A DNA stretch of 64,000 bases from Kluyvera sp046569695 (GTDB lineage Bacteria; Pseudomonadota; Gammaproteobacteria; Enterobacterales; Enterobacteriaceae), in assembly GCF_046569695.1 (NCBI RefSeq), contig NZ_JBKHUI010000003.1, positions 1-64,000 of the forward strand, given 5' to 3'. Position numbers and translations under genes: made by a program. Shown piece by piece: positions 1-9,617 of the stretch (its first letter is position 1; each line of letters starts with the position of its first letter). Below the pieces are notes generated by a model. The model saw only the letters and a program-made list of their open reading frames with translations, searched no databases and was not told the DNA's origin.

Positions 1-452
<452 letters not shown>

Positions 453-580
453 AAGTTTGATGCTCGTGAATTAAACTTCGTAATGAATTACGTGTTCACT
501 CAGAGACTTGGTATTCATTTATCGTCTTGCGACGTTAAGAATCCGTATCTTCGAGTGCCCACACAGATTGTCTGATAAAT

Positions 581-592
581 TGTTAAAGAGCA
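581..592 (-). promoter_or_regulatory. rrn leader boxA antitermination site
   Basis: The reverse complement reads TGCTCTTTAACA, the core boxA of enterobacterial rrn leaders, about 130 bases upstream of the mature 16S 5' end. BoxA RNA binds NusB/NusE (S10) and protects rRNA transcription from Rho. S10 is itself encoded in this window. Confidence 0.9.
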
Positions 593-630
593 GTGCAACA
601 CGGCTTTCGCTCACTGTTGCGAGGTGGCGT

Positions 631-658
631 ATATTACGCTTTCCTCTTTCAGAGTCAA
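631..658 (-). promoter_or_regulatory. rrn P2 promoter
   Basis: On the minus strand, TTGACT (653-658) and TAATAT (631-636) are separated by 16 bases. The surrounding sequence resembles the P2 promoters of E. coli rrn operons. It lies between P1 and boxA, as expected. Confidence 0.88.
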
Positions 659-740
659 CCCTCATTTTCAGGTTTTTCTCTTCAACCGAACCGGCTAGTT
701 AGTGTGAAGTGATTCACGTTTGCCGTCTCAGTGGGTGCGC

Positions 741-768
741 ATTATAGGGAACTTTGTTTTTCACACAA
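741..768 (-). promoter_or_regulatory. rrn P1 promoter
   Basis: On the minus strand a TTGTGT -35 (763-768) is followed after 16 bases by a perfect TATAAT (741-746) and a GC-rich discriminator (GCGCACCC). This layout is typical of the growth-rate and ppGpp-controlled rrn P1. An A-rich tract just upstream (about 769-795) could serve as UP element. Fis sites further upstream are expected from the family but were not resolved here. Confidence 0.88.
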
Positions 769-919
769 CCCCTTTTCTCACTTTTTTTTCCAAGTGTCGC
801 TTTTTCACGCTTTTTGCGTCGTAAGTGTGCAATTTGCTTAATTTTTGAGATGAGAAACAACCAAATTGGGCCGATAATGGGAAGAAATCTCACCATGACA
901 CCGTTTTAAAGAGGTAAAC

Positions 920-1474
920 ATGTCTGCCGTTTTACGCCGCTATAAAGATTTATTCCCCATCATCGGCGATCGCGTGATGATCGACGACACCTGCGTGATC
1001 GTTGGCGACGTCCGTCTGGCCGATGATGTAAGCATCTGGCCACTGGTAGCTGCCCGCGGTGACGTGAACTACATTCAGATTGGCGCCCGCAGCAATATCC
1101 AGGATGGCAGCGTTCTTCACGTCACGCATAAATCGACGAAAAACCCGGATGGCAATCCGCTGATCGTCGGTGAGGACGTGACGGTCGGACATAAGGTTAT
1201 GCTGCACGGCTGCACCATAGGCAATCGCGTACTGGTCGGTATGGGTTCGATATTACTGGACGGTGTCGTCGTAGAAGACGATGTGATGATTGGTGCCGGG
1301 AGCCTGGTCCCGCAACATAAGCGTCTGGAAAGTGGTTATCTTTATCTTGGCAGTCCGGTGAAACAGATTCGCCCGTTGAAAGAGGCCGAACGGGAAGGGT
1401 TACGCTATTCGGCCAATAACTATGTGAAGTGGAAAAACGACTATCTGGATCAGGGCAGCCAAACCCAACCCTGA
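920..1474 (+). CDS. yrdA: gamma-class carbonic anhydrase-like hexapeptide protein YrdA
   Basis: A 184-residue protein, the same length as E. coli YrdA. It consists of left-handed parallel beta-helix hexapeptide repeats (for example VGDVRLADDV and IGEDVTVGHKV-type turns). His67 (in VLHVTH), His91 and His96 (GHKVMLHG) are at the positions of the three metal-binding histidines of gamma-carbonic anhydrases. Carbonic anhydrase activity of this subgroup is not firmly established, so the function remains predicted. The GAGGT ribosome site at 911-915 supports the start. The gene diverges from the rrn operon and its 3' end overlaps the convergent yrdB. Confidence 0.95.
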   Translation: MSAVLRRYKDLFPIIGDRVMIDDTCVIVGDVRLADDVSIWPLVAARGDVNYIQIGARSNIQDGSVLHVTHKSTKNPDGNPLIVGEDVTVGHKVMLHGCTIGNRVLVGMGSILLDGVVVEDDVMIGAGSLVPQHKRLESGYLYLGSPVKQIRPLKEAEREGLRYSANNYVKWKNDYLDQGSQTQP

Positions 1475-1707
1475 TTATCTTCCTGCTGTTCGCGGATAAG
1501 ATCGCTGGCTTCCTCTTCCAGATCCCAGCGATTTTCGCAAAACAGCGAGAGCCACTGCTGAGATGTCTCGCCACCAAAGCGGCGCGCCATAACCTCAGCC
1601 CTGAGCGCACATGTTAACCGCATGCCATTCACCAGCGCTGGGAAACAAACCGCCTCCACATCCTCACGCCACTCTTCACGTTCGGGGAACTGGATCGCCT
1701 GATTCAT
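1450..1707 (-). CDS. yrdB: DUF1488 family protein YrdB
   Basis: A small acidic 85-residue protein matching E. coli YrdB in length and sequence, of the uncharacterised DUF1488 family. No transmembrane segment or catalytic motif can be seen. Its start overlaps the aroE stop by four bases, so it is translationally coupled as the last gene of the dprA-smg-yrdD-tsaC-aroE-yrdB run. Its last 25 bases overlap the 3' end of yrdA on the other strand. The function is unknown. Confidence 0.92.
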   Translation of the reverse strand: MNQAIQFPEREEWREDVEAVCFPALVNGMRLTCALRAEVMARRFGGETSQQWLSLFCENRWDLEEEASDLIREQQEDNQGWVWLP

Positions 1708-2522
1708 ACACCCAGCTCACGTTTTAGCGATGCAATCACCGGTTCGACATCCGGCAGAATCCCGTGCCACAACAGTACCGCATGAGCAGCCTGGCCCACC
1801 AGCATACCGAGCCCATCAGCATAGCGTTTGGCACCGTGCTCGGCACACCATGCGAGAAATGCAGTATTACCTTTCTGATAGAACATGTCATAACAGCAAA
1901 CATGATGGTTAATCAGCGACTCGGGGATCGGCGGCGTTTCACCGGCAATACCACTGGAGGTTGCATTAATGATGAGATCGAATTCATGTCCGGAAAGCTC
2001 GGACATTGGGATTGCGTTGACGCTTCCAGTATGGCGGAACAATTCAGCTAATGTCTGGGCACGAGTATGCGTACGGTTGGTCAGCGTCACGTTACAATCC
2101 AGAGAGAGTAAAGGCAGCAGCACACCACGAGCTGCGCCGCCCGCGCCAATCAGCAACACACGATAGCCAGGCTTAATCAGCCCGAGACGTTCCAGGTCGC
2201 TCAGCAAACCAATGCCATCGGTGTTATCACCGAGAATTCGCCCGTCATCAAGACGCTTAAGCGTGTTGACCGCTCCCGCCAGTGCAGCGCGTTCCGTTAG
2301 TTCATCCGCACGGGCAAACGCCTCTTCTTTAAAGGGCACAGTGACATTGGCCCCTTTTCCACCCTGCTGGAAGAAAGCGTTTAGTGTATCGACAAAGCCG
2401 TCCAGCGGCGCCAGCATACGCCCATAGGGATGAGCGATATTCAGCTGCTCGGCAAACTGCTGGTGAATGAATGGCGACTTGCTGTGCGCTATAGGGTTAC
2501 CAAAAACTACGTAGCTTTCCAC
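1704..2522 (-). CDS. aroE: shikimate dehydrogenase (NADP+)
   Basis: A 272-residue AroE that reduces 3-dehydroshikimate to shikimate in aromatic amino acid and folate precursor synthesis. The catalytic pair is present: Lys65 in NVTVPFK and Asp102 in DNTDGIG. The NADP-binding Rossmann loop GAGGAARG lies near residues 126-133. The N-terminal substrate domain includes the SKSP motif (residues 14-17). It lies three bases downstream of tsaC and overlaps yrdB by four bases, as in E. coli. Confidence 0.98.
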   Translation of the reverse strand: MESYVVFGNPIAHSKSPFIHQQFAEQLNIAHPYGRMLAPLDGFVDTLNAFFQQGGKGANVTVPFKEEAFARADELTERAALAGAVNTLKRLDDGRILGDNTDGIGLLSDLERLGLIKPGYRVLLIGAGGAARGVLLPLLSLDCNVTLTNRTHTRAQTLAELFRHTGSVNAIPMSELSGHEFDLIINATSSGIAGETPPIPESLINHHVCCYDMFYQKGNTAFLAWCAEHGAKRYADGLGMLVGQAAHAVLLWHGILPDVEPVIASLKRELGV

Positions 2523-2525
2523 GAT

Positions 2526-3098
2526 TTACCCCTGGCGAAAACGCTCGCCCGTCAGGGCATCAAGAATTTCAGATGGATTCAGTCGCCCACCGGTCAGCGC
2601 ATCAACCACCGGGAAATCATCACCAAACTGCGCAAGCACTTCGGCAGTTGTCCGACATGGCGGCAGACCGGTCAGGTTTGCGCTGGTAGAAACCAACGGT
2701 TTACCGTAGGCCTCACAGAGCGCAATCACTACTGGGTGATCAGTAACACGAACGGCCAACGAACTAAAACGACCGGTTAACCAGCCTGGCGTGGTTGATT
2801 TCGCTGGGAAGACGAAAGTCACCGGGCCCGGCCAACGTGCGAACACGGTGGCGCGTTGCGCTTCGGTCAGCATGCTGTCGTCAATATAAGGTTTAAGCTG
2901 TTCGAAGCTTGCGGCAATCAGGATTAATCCTTTCTCTACCGGGCGCTGTTTCAGCGCCAGCAGGTTCATGACGGCTTCTTCACTGTCGGGATCGCAACCA
3001 ACGCCAAATACGGCTTCGGTTGGGTAAGCGATGACTTCTTTATTGTTCAGAGCGACAACCGCACGCTGTACGGCCTCTGATGGCAGGTTTTTATTCAC
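2526..3098 (-). CDS. tsaC: L-threonylcarbamoyladenylate synthase
   Basis: YrdC-family enzyme that makes threonylcarbamoyl-AMP from Thr, bicarbonate and ATP for the t6A37 modification of ANN-decoding tRNAs. Motifs are KQRP (nucleotide binding), AYPTEAVFGVGCD near the N-terminus and STSAN near residue 140. I use the GTG at 3098, which gives 190 residues, the E. coli length, beginning VNKNL. An in-frame ATG at 3143 would add 15 residues without family support and extend further into yrdD. With the GTG start, the overlap with yrdD is eight bases. Confidence 0.95.
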   Translation of the reverse strand: MNKNLPSEAVQRAVVALNNKEVIAYPTEAVFGVGCDPDSEEAVMNLLALKQRPVEKGLILIAASFEQLKPYIDDSMLTEAQRATVFARWPGPVTFVFPAKSTTPGWLTGRFSSLAVRVTDHPVVIALCEAYGKPLVSTSANLTGLPPCRTTAEVLAQFGDDFPVVDALTGGRLNPSEILDALTGERFRQG

Positions 3099-3645
3099 TG
3101 ATTTGTTTCGCCGGTACCGGCTTTCCACATTGTTTGCTGGCACAAAAGCGTTTTACGCCCTGCGCCGTTTTCTTTTCGATAAGCAGCGGGTAATGGCACT
3201 CGGGGCACTCCCCCGCTACCGGAGTGAAGTTAATGACGAACTGGCATTCCGGATAGCGATCGCAGGAATGGAAGTTTTTACCAAAGCGAGAACGGCGCTG
3301 CACCAGGTGCCCTTGCTGACACGCGGGACAGACGATTGCCGTTTCATCCGGTTTATCAATAACCTCAGTGTGTTCACATTCAGGATACTGGCTGCATCCA
3401 ATGAACATGCCAAAGCGCCCCTGGCGCAACACCAGTACGGCACCACACTCTGGACACGACTGCCCCTCCAGAATTTTAACGATATGTCCGTCCGCCTGGC
3501 TTTTCAGGGGACGAACGTAATCGCATTCCGGATAATGGGAACAGCCCAGAAACGGCCCGTGTTTACCGGACCGTATAACCAGTTCAGCCCCGCACTGCGG
3601 GCAGGGCTCGTTTTTAGACACTGAAAACAGTGCAGATTTGGCCAT
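3091..3645 (-). CDS. yrdD: topoisomerase I C-terminal-like zinc-ribbon protein YrdD
   Basis: A 184-residue protein built of four topoisomerase-I-type zinc fingers, each with a CPxCG or CPEC pair and a second Cys pair (motifs CPQCGAEL, CPECGAVL, CPACQQGH, CPECHYPL). It lacks the Toprim catalytic domain, so it may bind single-stranded DNA but cannot cleave it. The start is set at the ATG at 3645 (MAKSAL), preceded by an AAGAG ribosome site. An upstream in-frame start would add six residues. The exact function is unknown. Confidence 0.93.
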   Translation of the reverse strand: MAKSALFSVSKNEPCPQCGAELVIRSGKHGPFLGCSHYPECDYVRPLKSQADGHIVKILEGQSCPECGAVLVLRQGRFGMFIGCSQYPECEHTEVIDKPDETAIVCPACQQGHLVQRRSRFGKNFHSCDRYPECQFVINFTPVAGECPECHYPLLIEKKTAQGVKRFCASKQCGKPVPAKQISE

Positions 3646-3671
3646 AACAACTCTTGATGCCACAAAATGAA

Positions 3672-4145
3672 TTAATGCAGCATACCTTCATTCGTCTCGA
3701 AGAGTAATTCTTCCATTTGTTGATAAGCGTTTTCGCAGCCAGGAAGGTTGAACAGAACCATTAAAATGACCCACTTCAGCTCTTCCAGCTCAAACTCTGC
3801 GGTATCCAACGCCATAACGCGTTCAATCACCATTTCCCGCGTTTCGAGGTTCAGCACCTGAATCTGCTCAAGGAATAACAGGAACCCCCGGCAGCTGGCA
3901 TCCAGTCGTTGACTCTCTTCCTCGGTAAAAATACGCACGGAGAGAGGGTCGGACGCAAGTTGCATCGGTTCTACGAGGCCTTCCTGATAGTCGGCGAGCT
4001 TTTCCAGCCATATAAGCGCGTTGAAGATATCTTCACGTTCGAACCCTGCATCGGTAAGATCCCGAGTCAGTTTGTCCTGATCCACGCGCATGTCTGTTTC
4101 TGTATGGATGTAGGTCTCAAACAAATACATTAGTACGTCGAACAT
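3672..4145 (-). CDS. smg: Smg protein (DUF494)
   Basis: An acidic, mostly helical protein of 157 residues, the same length as E. coli Smg. The DUF494 family travels with dprA in many proteobacteria, but its biochemical role is not established. Here its start lies inside the 3' end of dprA (29-base overlap), which shows tight coupling. No catalytic motif is visible. Confidence 0.94.
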   Translation of the reverse strand: MFDVLMYLFETYIHTETDMRVDQDKLTRDLTDAGFEREDIFNALIWLEKLADYQEGLVEPMQLASDPLSVRIFTEEESQRLDASCRGFLLFLEQIQVLNLETREMVIERVMALDTAEFELEELKWVILMVLFNLPGCENAYQQMEELLFETNEGMLH

Positions 4146-5241
4146 GGCCTGCCCTCCTTAATCGGACATAGCCGCCGGGTACAGCTGCGATCCACCCTGC
4201 TAACTCCAGTTCAAGTAGCTGAGCCACGGTCACTGGCACAGGTTGGCCGGCACGTTCAGCGACGACGTCAACAGGTGTTACCTCATCTCCTACGTTAGCC
4301 AGGAGCTCAGGAAATGGCAATGCTACACATTCCTTATCTGCACAATTATTTGTCATTTCGGGCGGTTCGGACAAATGTCTGTTTAATCCAGGAAAAAGCG
4401 CCAGAATATCCTCAGGTTCCGTCACCATCATCGCCCCCTGCTTGATAAGCCAGTGCGGCCCTTCCATACCTGGATTTCCGAGAGGGCCAGGAATCGCAAA
4501 CACTTCTCGCCCTTGTTCAAGCGCACAACGTGCCGTGACTAATGAACCGCTACGCAGCGCGGCCTCCACCACCAGGACGCCACGACTCAGACCGCTGATG
4601 ATGCGGTTACGACGGGGGAAGTTATACGGCGCAGGCGCGGCACTTAACGGAAACTCGGAAATCAGCGCCCCGCCATGTTCAACAATCTGCTCAGCTAGCG
4701 ATCGGTGTCGATGAGGGTAAATACGATCCAGGCCGCTGCCCAAAATGGCGATGGTTTTTCCCTCCACCTGCAAGGCGCTACGATGCGCTACACCGTCGAT
4801 GCCCAAGGCCAAACCGCTGGTGATGGTCACTCCGTGCCGAGCCAACGCCTCACAAAAGTATCGCCCCCACCGTTCACCATAGTGTGAGTGATGGCGACTA
4901 CCGACAACCGCAAGCTGCGAGGAGTTTAATAATGAGAGATTGCCACGCACGCACAGTACGGCGGGATAATCGCGGATAGCACGAAGCGGCTCAGGGTAGT
5001 CAGGAGAGTCGGCAAGTAAGAGGTGGTTGCCCGGCATGTTCAGCCAGCGCTGATTAGCCTCTATCTCGGCCTGCGTTAGCGCGAAAAATCGTTCGGCCTG
5101 CTTAACGCTAAAGCCTAACGCAAAGAGCGTCTGGCGAGTGATATTGCTTTCCCGGCGAAGCGTGCAAAGCGCATGCAGCATCTCATCGCCATACAAATCA
5201 TTTACCTTCACCAGCCGGAAGGCTATATCTTCTGGCGACAT
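4117..5241 (-). CDS. dprA: DNA-processing protein DprA (Smf)
   Basis: A 374-residue DprA/Smf protein with an N-terminal helical domain, a central Rossmann-like domain (VGSRHHSHYGERWG near 114-127, SGLALGIDGVAHR, PHRHRSLAEQI) and a C-terminal winged-helix DprA-type domain ending VRRTNVFV. In transformable bacteria DprA loads RecA on incoming single-stranded DNA. Enterobacteria keep the gene although natural competence is not typical of them. It heads the minus-strand operon and diverges from def. Confidence 0.97.
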   Translation of the reverse strand: MSPEDIAFRLVKVNDLYGDEMLHALCTLRRESNITRQTLFALGFSVKQAERFFALTQAEIEANQRWLNMPGNHLLLADSPDYPEPLRAIRDYPAVLCVRGNLSLLNSSQLAVVGSRHHSHYGERWGRYFCEALARHGVTITSGLALGIDGVAHRSALQVEGKTIAILGSGLDRIYPHRHRSLAEQIVEHGGALISEFPLSAAPAPYNFPRRNRIISGLSRGVLVVEAALRSGSLVTARCALEQGREVFAIPGPLGNPGMEGPHWLIKQGAMMVTEPEDILALFPGLNRHLSEPPEMTNNCADKECVALPFPELLANVGDEVTPVDVVAERAGQPVPVTVAQLLELELAGWIAAVPGGYVRLRRAGHVRRTNVFV

Positions 5242-5370
5242 CCTTTCCCCCTTGCCACATGCGGCATCAGCAATCCTTGCGATTGGTCACTGATGCTGTC
5301 AATTAGAGGGGGTTTTGTCTAGAATAGAGCTAATAATCTTTCCTACTCCTGAACAGAACTCTGGATATTT

Positions 5371-5880
5371 ATGGCAGTTTTGCAAGTATTACATATCCCG
5401 GACGAGCGTCTTCGCAAAGTCGCCGCACCGGTAAAAGAAGTGAATGAAGAAATTCAGCGAATTGTCGACGATATGTTCGAGACGATGTACGCCGAGGAAG
5501 GTATTGGCCTGGCCGCAACGCAGGTCGATATTCATCAACGCATTATCGTTATCGATGTGTCAGAGGATCGCGCCGACCAACTGGTGCTGATCAACCCTGA
5601 GCTGTTGGAAAAAGACGGTGACACCGGTATTGAAGAAGGTTGCCTGTCCATTCCTGAACAGCGTGCGCTGGTTCCTCGCGCCGAACGCGTGAAAATCCGC
5701 GCTCTCGATCGTAACGGTAACCCGTTCGAGCTTGAAGCCGATGGTCTGCTGGCTATCTGCATTCAGCATGAAATGGACCACTTAGTCGGTAAACTGTTTA
5801 TCGATTATCTTTCTCCGTTAAAACAGCAACGTATTCGCCAGAAAGTTGAGAAACTGGATCGCCTGAACGCGCGTGCCTAA
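5371..5880 (+). CDS. def: peptide deformylase
   Basis: A 169-residue metalloenzyme removing the N-formyl group from nascent proteins. All three family motifs are present: GIGLAATQ (44-51), EGCLSIP with metal ligand Cys91, and QHEMDH with ligands His133 and His137 and catalytic Glu134. It is followed by fmt 14 bases later. The two genes encode the removing and adding enzymes of the formyl-Met cycle. The gene is essential in E. coli. Confidence 0.99.
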   Translation: MAVLQVLHIPDERLRKVAAPVKEVNEEIQRIVDDMFETMYAEEGIGLAATQVDIHQRIIVIDVSEDRADQLVLINPELLEKDGDTGIEEGCLSIPEQRALVPRAERVKIRALDRNGNPFELEADGLLAICIQHEMDHLVGKLFIDYLSPLKQQRIRQKVEKLDRLNARA

Positions 5881-5894
5881 GGATAAGGATTAAC

Positions 5895-6842
5895 GTGTCA
5901 GATTCACTACGTATTATTTTTGCGGGTACCCCTGACTTTGCAGCGCGTCATCTTGACGCGCTGTTGTCGTCTGAGCACCAGGTCGTTGGCGTATTTACCC
6001 AGCCAGACCGTCCTGCCGGTCGCGGTAAGAAACTGATGCCAAGCCCGGTCAAGGTGCTGGCAGAAGAGAAAGGTATTCCGGTCTTTCAGCCGGTTTCACT
6101 GCGCCCTGAAGAAAACCAGAAGCTGGTCGCTGACCTACAGGCCGATGTGATGGTCGTGGTCGCCTACGGGCTCATCCTGCCGAAAGCCGTGCTGGCTATG
6201 CCACGCCTCGGCTGCATCAACGTTCACGGTTCCTTACTGCCACGCTGGCGCGGTGCCGCACCGATTCAGCGTTCGCTGTGGGCGGGTGACAGCGAAACCG
6301 GCGTCACTATCATGCAGATGGACGTCGGTCTGGATACGGGCGATATGCTGCATAAGCTCTCCTGTCCTATTACCGCTGAAGATACCAGCGCCAGTCTCTA
6401 CGAGAAACTGGCCGAACTGGGCCCACAGGGGCTACTGCATACGCTGCATCTGCTGGCGACCGGCAATGCTAAGCCTGAAGTTCAGGATGAAGCATTGGTC
6501 AGTTACGCCGAGAAACTCAGCAAAGAAGAAGCGCTTGTTGACTGGACGCTCAGCGCAGCACAACTTGAGCGCTGCATCCGCGCCTTCAACCCGTGGCCAA
6601 TGAGCTACATCGTCATTGATGAGCAACCAGTAAAAATCTGGCAGGCAACGGTGATTGATAAACCTGCTGGCGCTGAACCAGGTACGGTGCTGGAAGCAAC
6701 TCGCCAGGGGATTCAGGTCGCTACCGGTGACGGCATCCTCAACCTTATTTCGCTGCAGCCAGCGGGTAAGAAAGCGATGAGTGCACAGGATCTGCTGAAT
6801 TCACGTCGGGAGTGGTTCATTCCCGGTAACCGTCTGCTTTGA
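5895..6842 (+). CDS. fmt: methionyl-tRNA formyltransferase
   Basis: A 315-residue enzyme that formylates Met-tRNAfMet with 10-formyl-tetrahydrofolate. The catalytic triad is visible: Asn109 and His111 (INVHGSLLPRWRG) and Asp147 (DVGLDTGD). A C-terminal OB-like tRNA-binding domain follows after about residue 209. The start is GTG, preceded by an AAGGA element. The gene sits in the def-fmt-rsmB-trkA cluster, with a terminator-like hairpin between fmt and rsmB. Confidence 0.98.
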   Translation: MSDSLRIIFAGTPDFAARHLDALLSSEHQVVGVFTQPDRPAGRGKKLMPSPVKVLAEEKGIPVFQPVSLRPEENQKLVADLQADVMVVVAYGLILPKAVLAMPRLGCINVHGSLLPRWRGAAPIQRSLWAGDSETGVTIMQMDVGLDTGDMLHKLSCPITAEDTSASLYEKLAELGPQGLLHTLHLLATGNAKPEVQDEALVSYAEKLSKEEALVDWTLSAAQLERCIRAFNPWPMSYIVIDEQPVKIWQATVIDKPAGAEPGTVLEATRQGIQVATGDGILNLISLQPAGKKAMSAQDLLNSRREWFIPGNRLL

Positions 6843-6855
6843 CGGTTCATACCTT

Positions 6856-6890
6856 TTAAAGCCCGGAGTCTCCGGGCATTTTTATTTTTG
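6856..6890 (+). terminator. hairpin with T-run between fmt and rsmB
   Basis: GCCCGGA (6861-6867) pairs with TCCGGGC (6871-6877) across a three-base loop and is followed by ATTTTTATTTTT. It looks like an intrinsic terminator. Because rsmB starts at 6896, it may act as a partial attenuator inside the cluster. Confidence 0.7.
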
Positions 6891-6895
6891 CGGTT

Positions 6896-8185
6896 ATGAA
6901 AAAACATCTTAATTTACGCAGTATGGCGGCGCAGGCCGTGGAGCAGGTCGTCGAAAAGGGCCAGTCGTTAAGTAACGTGCTGCCTACATTGCAGCAAAAA
7001 GTGGCCGATAAAGATAAAGCGCTACTGCAAGAGTTGTGCTTCGGCGTGCTGCGCACACTCTCTCAGCTGGAATGGATGATCCAGCAGCTGATGGCGCGCC
7101 CGATGACGGGCAAACAGCGTACCGTTCACTACCTGATCATGGTGGGCTTCTATCAGCTGCTGCATACCCGTATTCCCCCGCATGCTGCGCTGGCCGAAAC
7201 CGTTGAAGGCGCCGTGGTCATCAAGCGTCCACAGCTCAAAGGGCTTATCAACGGAGTATTACGCCAGTTTCAACGCCGTCAGGAAGAGCTACTATCTGAA
7301 TTCTCCCAAAGCGAACTGCGTTTTCTGCACCCGTCCTGGCTGGTGAAACGTATCAAGAATGCCTATCCGCAGCGGTGGGAAGCCATTCTTGAGGCCAACA
7401 ACCAGCGCCCGCCAATGTGGCTACGCATCAACCGTAACCACCATACCCGCGATGCCTGGTTAGACTTACTGACGGAAGCAGGCATGACCGGTCTCCCGCA
7501 CCCGGATTATCCAGATGCCGTGCGTCTGGAAACGCCGGCGTCGGTATTAGCGTTGCCAGGCTTCGAACAGGGTTGGGTTACCGTACAGGATGCGTCCGCT
7601 CAGGGTTGCATGCGTTATCTGCAACCAGAAAACGGTGAGCAGATCCTCGACCTGTGCTGCGCTCCAGGGGGTAAAACCACGCATATTCTGGAAGTCGCAC
7701 CGCAGGCTGATGTGCTGGCCATTGATGTTGATGAAAAGCGCCTGTCACGCGTCTACGACAACCTTAAGCGTCTTGGCATGAAGGCGAACGTTAAGCAGGG
7801 AGATGGCCGCTATCCAGAACAATGGTGTGGCGAGAAACTGTTCGATCGCATCCTGCTGGATGCGCCATGCTCCGCCACCGGGGTAATCCGTCGTCACCCG
7901 GACATCAAGTGGCTGCGCCGCGACCGCGATATCCCTGAGCTGGCTCAGTTGCAGGCTGAAATTCTCAACGCCACCTGGGCTCACCTCAAGCCAGGCGGTA
8001 CGTTAGTTTATGCAACTTGCTCTATCCTGCCAGAAGAGAATCAGCAGCAGATTGCCGCGTTCCTGGCGCGTACACCGGATGCCGTGCTCAGTGATACGGG
8101 AACGCCTGAACGTCCGGGACAACAGAATTTACCGGGTGCAGAAGAAGGCGATGGTTTCTTCTACGCTAAGCTAATCAAAAAGTGA
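6896..8185 (+). CDS. rsmB: 16S rRNA m5C967 methyltransferase
   Basis: RsmB (Sun/Fmu) methylates C967 of 16S rRNA using SAM. The 429-residue protein matches the E. coli length. It has an N-terminal NusB-like RNA-binding domain (about 1-140) and a C-terminal Rossmann methyltransferase with the SAM motif DLCCAPGGKTTH. The two cysteines of the m5C mechanism are in LDAPCSATG (about 325) and YATCSILP (about 375, nucleophile). The ATG lies just after the terminator-like hairpin. Confidence 0.98.
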   Translation: MKKHLNLRSMAAQAVEQVVEKGQSLSNVLPTLQQKVADKDKALLQELCFGVLRTLSQLEWMIQQLMARPMTGKQRTVHYLIMVGFYQLLHTRIPPHAALAETVEGAVVIKRPQLKGLINGVLRQFQRRQEELLSEFSQSELRFLHPSWLVKRIKNAYPQRWEAILEANNQRPPMWLRINRNHHTRDAWLDLLTEAGMTGLPHPDYPDAVRLETPASVLALPGFEQGWVTVQDASAQGCMRYLQPENGEQILDLCCAPGGKTTHILEVAPQADVLAIDVDEKRLSRVYDNLKRLGMKANVKQGDGRYPEQWCGEKLFDRILLDAPCSATGVIRRHPDIKWLRRDRDIPELAQLQAEILNATWAHLKPGGTLVYATCSILPEENQQQIAAFLARTPDAVLSDTGTPERPGQQNLPGAEEGDGFFYAKLIKK

Positions 8186-8206
8186 TGAGATAACGGGTCG
8201 CAACTG

Positions 8207-9583
8207 ATGAAAATTATCATTCTGGGTGCCGGGCAGGTTGGCGGCACACTGGCGGAAAACCTGGTTGGGGAAAATAACGACATCACAATTGTCGATACCA
8301 ACGGCGAGCGTCTGCGCAGCCTGCAGGACAAATTCGACCTGCGCGTTGTCCAGGGTCACGCCTCTCATCCCCGGGTACTGCGCGAAGCGGGCGCCGATGA
8401 TGCCGATATGCTCGTCGCGGTGACCAGTTCGGATGAAACCAACATGGTTGCCTGCCAGGTCGCCTACTCACTGTTCAACACGCCAAACCGTATCGCCCGT
8501 ATCCGTTCCCCGGACTACGTACGCGATGCGGACAAACTGTTCCACAGCGATGCCGTACCTATCGATCACCTAATTGCGCCAGAGCAACTGGTTATCGACA
8601 ACATCTACCGCCTGATTGAGTACCCGGGGGCGTTGCAGGTGGTGAACTTTGCCGAAGGTAAGGTGAGTCTTGCAGTCGTTAAAGCCTACTACGGCGGGCC
8701 TTTGGTGGGTAATGCGCTTTCGACTATGCGCGAACATATGCCGCATATCGATACCCGAGTAGCCGCCATTTTCCGTCACGATCGACCTATTCGTCCGCAG
8801 GGCTCAACTATCGTTGAGGCTGGGGATGAAGTCTTCTTTATTGCCGCATCGCAGCATATTCGAGCGGTAATGAGCGAGCTCCAACGTCTGGAGAAGCCGT
8901 ACAAGCGCATTATGCTGGTCGGGGGCGGGAACATCGGTGCAGGCCTGGCGCGTCAGTTGGAAAAAGATTACAGCGTGAAGTTGATTGAACGTAATCAACA
9001 GCGTGCGGCAGAGCTTGCTGAAAAGCTGCAGAATACGATCGTCTTCTTTGGCGATGCATCGGATCAAGAACTGTTGGCGGAAGAACATATCGATCAAGTT
9101 GATCTGTTTATAGCCGTCACCAACGATGACGAAGCCAATATCATGTCAGCGATGCTGGCCAAGCGAATGGGCGCCAAGAAAGTAATGGTGCTCATTCAGC
9201 GCAAAGCCTACGTTGATCTGGTGCAGGGTAGCGTTATCGATATTGCGATCTCCCCGCAGCAGGCAACGATCTCCGCGCTGTTGAGCCACGTGCGTAAAGC
9301 GGATATCGTGGGCGTCTCATCTCTGCGCCGTGGTGTTGCCGAAGCCATTGAGGCAGTCGCGCACGGTGATGAAAGTACTTCACGAGTAGTGGGCCGCGTC
9401 ATCGATGAAATTAAACTGCCGCCGGGTACTATTATTGGTGCGGTGGTACGCGGAAATGACGTGATGATTGCTAATGACAATTTACGCATTGAGCAAGGCG
9501 ACCACGTGATTATGTTCCTGACCGATAAAAAATATATTTCGGACGTGGAACGCCTGTTCCAGCCAAGTCCCTTCTTCCTTTAA
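8207..9583 (+). CDS. trkA: Trk potassium uptake regulatory NAD-binding protein
   Basis: TrkA is the cytoplasmic nucleotide-binding subunit that controls the TrkG/TrkH K+ channels. The 458-residue protein is a tandem duplication of RCK units. The first Rossmann domain begins KIIILGAGQVGG and the second, near residue 233, RIMLVGGGNIGA; each is followed by an RCK_C domain. It starts 21 bases after rsmB and ends before an intrinsic terminator. With kefB and mscL the window holds three ion or turgor functions. Confidence 0.98.
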   Translation: MKIIILGAGQVGGTLAENLVGENNDITIVDTNGERLRSLQDKFDLRVVQGHASHPRVLREAGADDADMLVAVTSSDETNMVACQVAYSLFNTPNRIARIRSPDYVRDADKLFHSDAVPIDHLIAPEQLVIDNIYRLIEYPGALQVVNFAEGKVSLAVVKAYYGGPLVGNALSTMREHMPHIDTRVAAIFRHDRPIRPQGSTIVEAGDEVFFIAASQHIRAVMSELQRLEKPYKRIMLVGGGNIGAGLARQLEKDYSVKLIERNQQRAAELAEKLQNTIVFFGDASDQELLAEEHIDQVDLFIAVTNDDEANIMSAMLAKRMGAKKVMVLIQRKAYVDLVQGSVIDIAISPQQATISALLSHVRKADIVGVSSLRRGVAEAIEAVAHGDESTSRVVGRVIDEIKLPPGTIIGAVVRGNDVMIANDNLRIEQGDHVIMFLTDKKYISDVERLFQPSPFFL

Positions 9584-9587
9584 TTTC

Positions 9588-9617
9588 CCAAAGGCGCTCA
9601 ATAGGGCGCCTTTTTTA
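9588..9617 (+). terminator. intrinsic terminator after trkA
   Basis: AAGGCGC (9591-9597) pairs with GCGCCTT (9606-9612) and runs into TTTTTTATT. It closes the def-fmt-rsmB-trkA unit. Confidence 0.85.

Noticed and set aside
453..919. Small open frames in the rrn leader (378-575, 508-702, 714-896)
   Set aside because: They overlap the 16S 5' end, boxA and both rrn promoters. None has a ribosome site or a plausible product.
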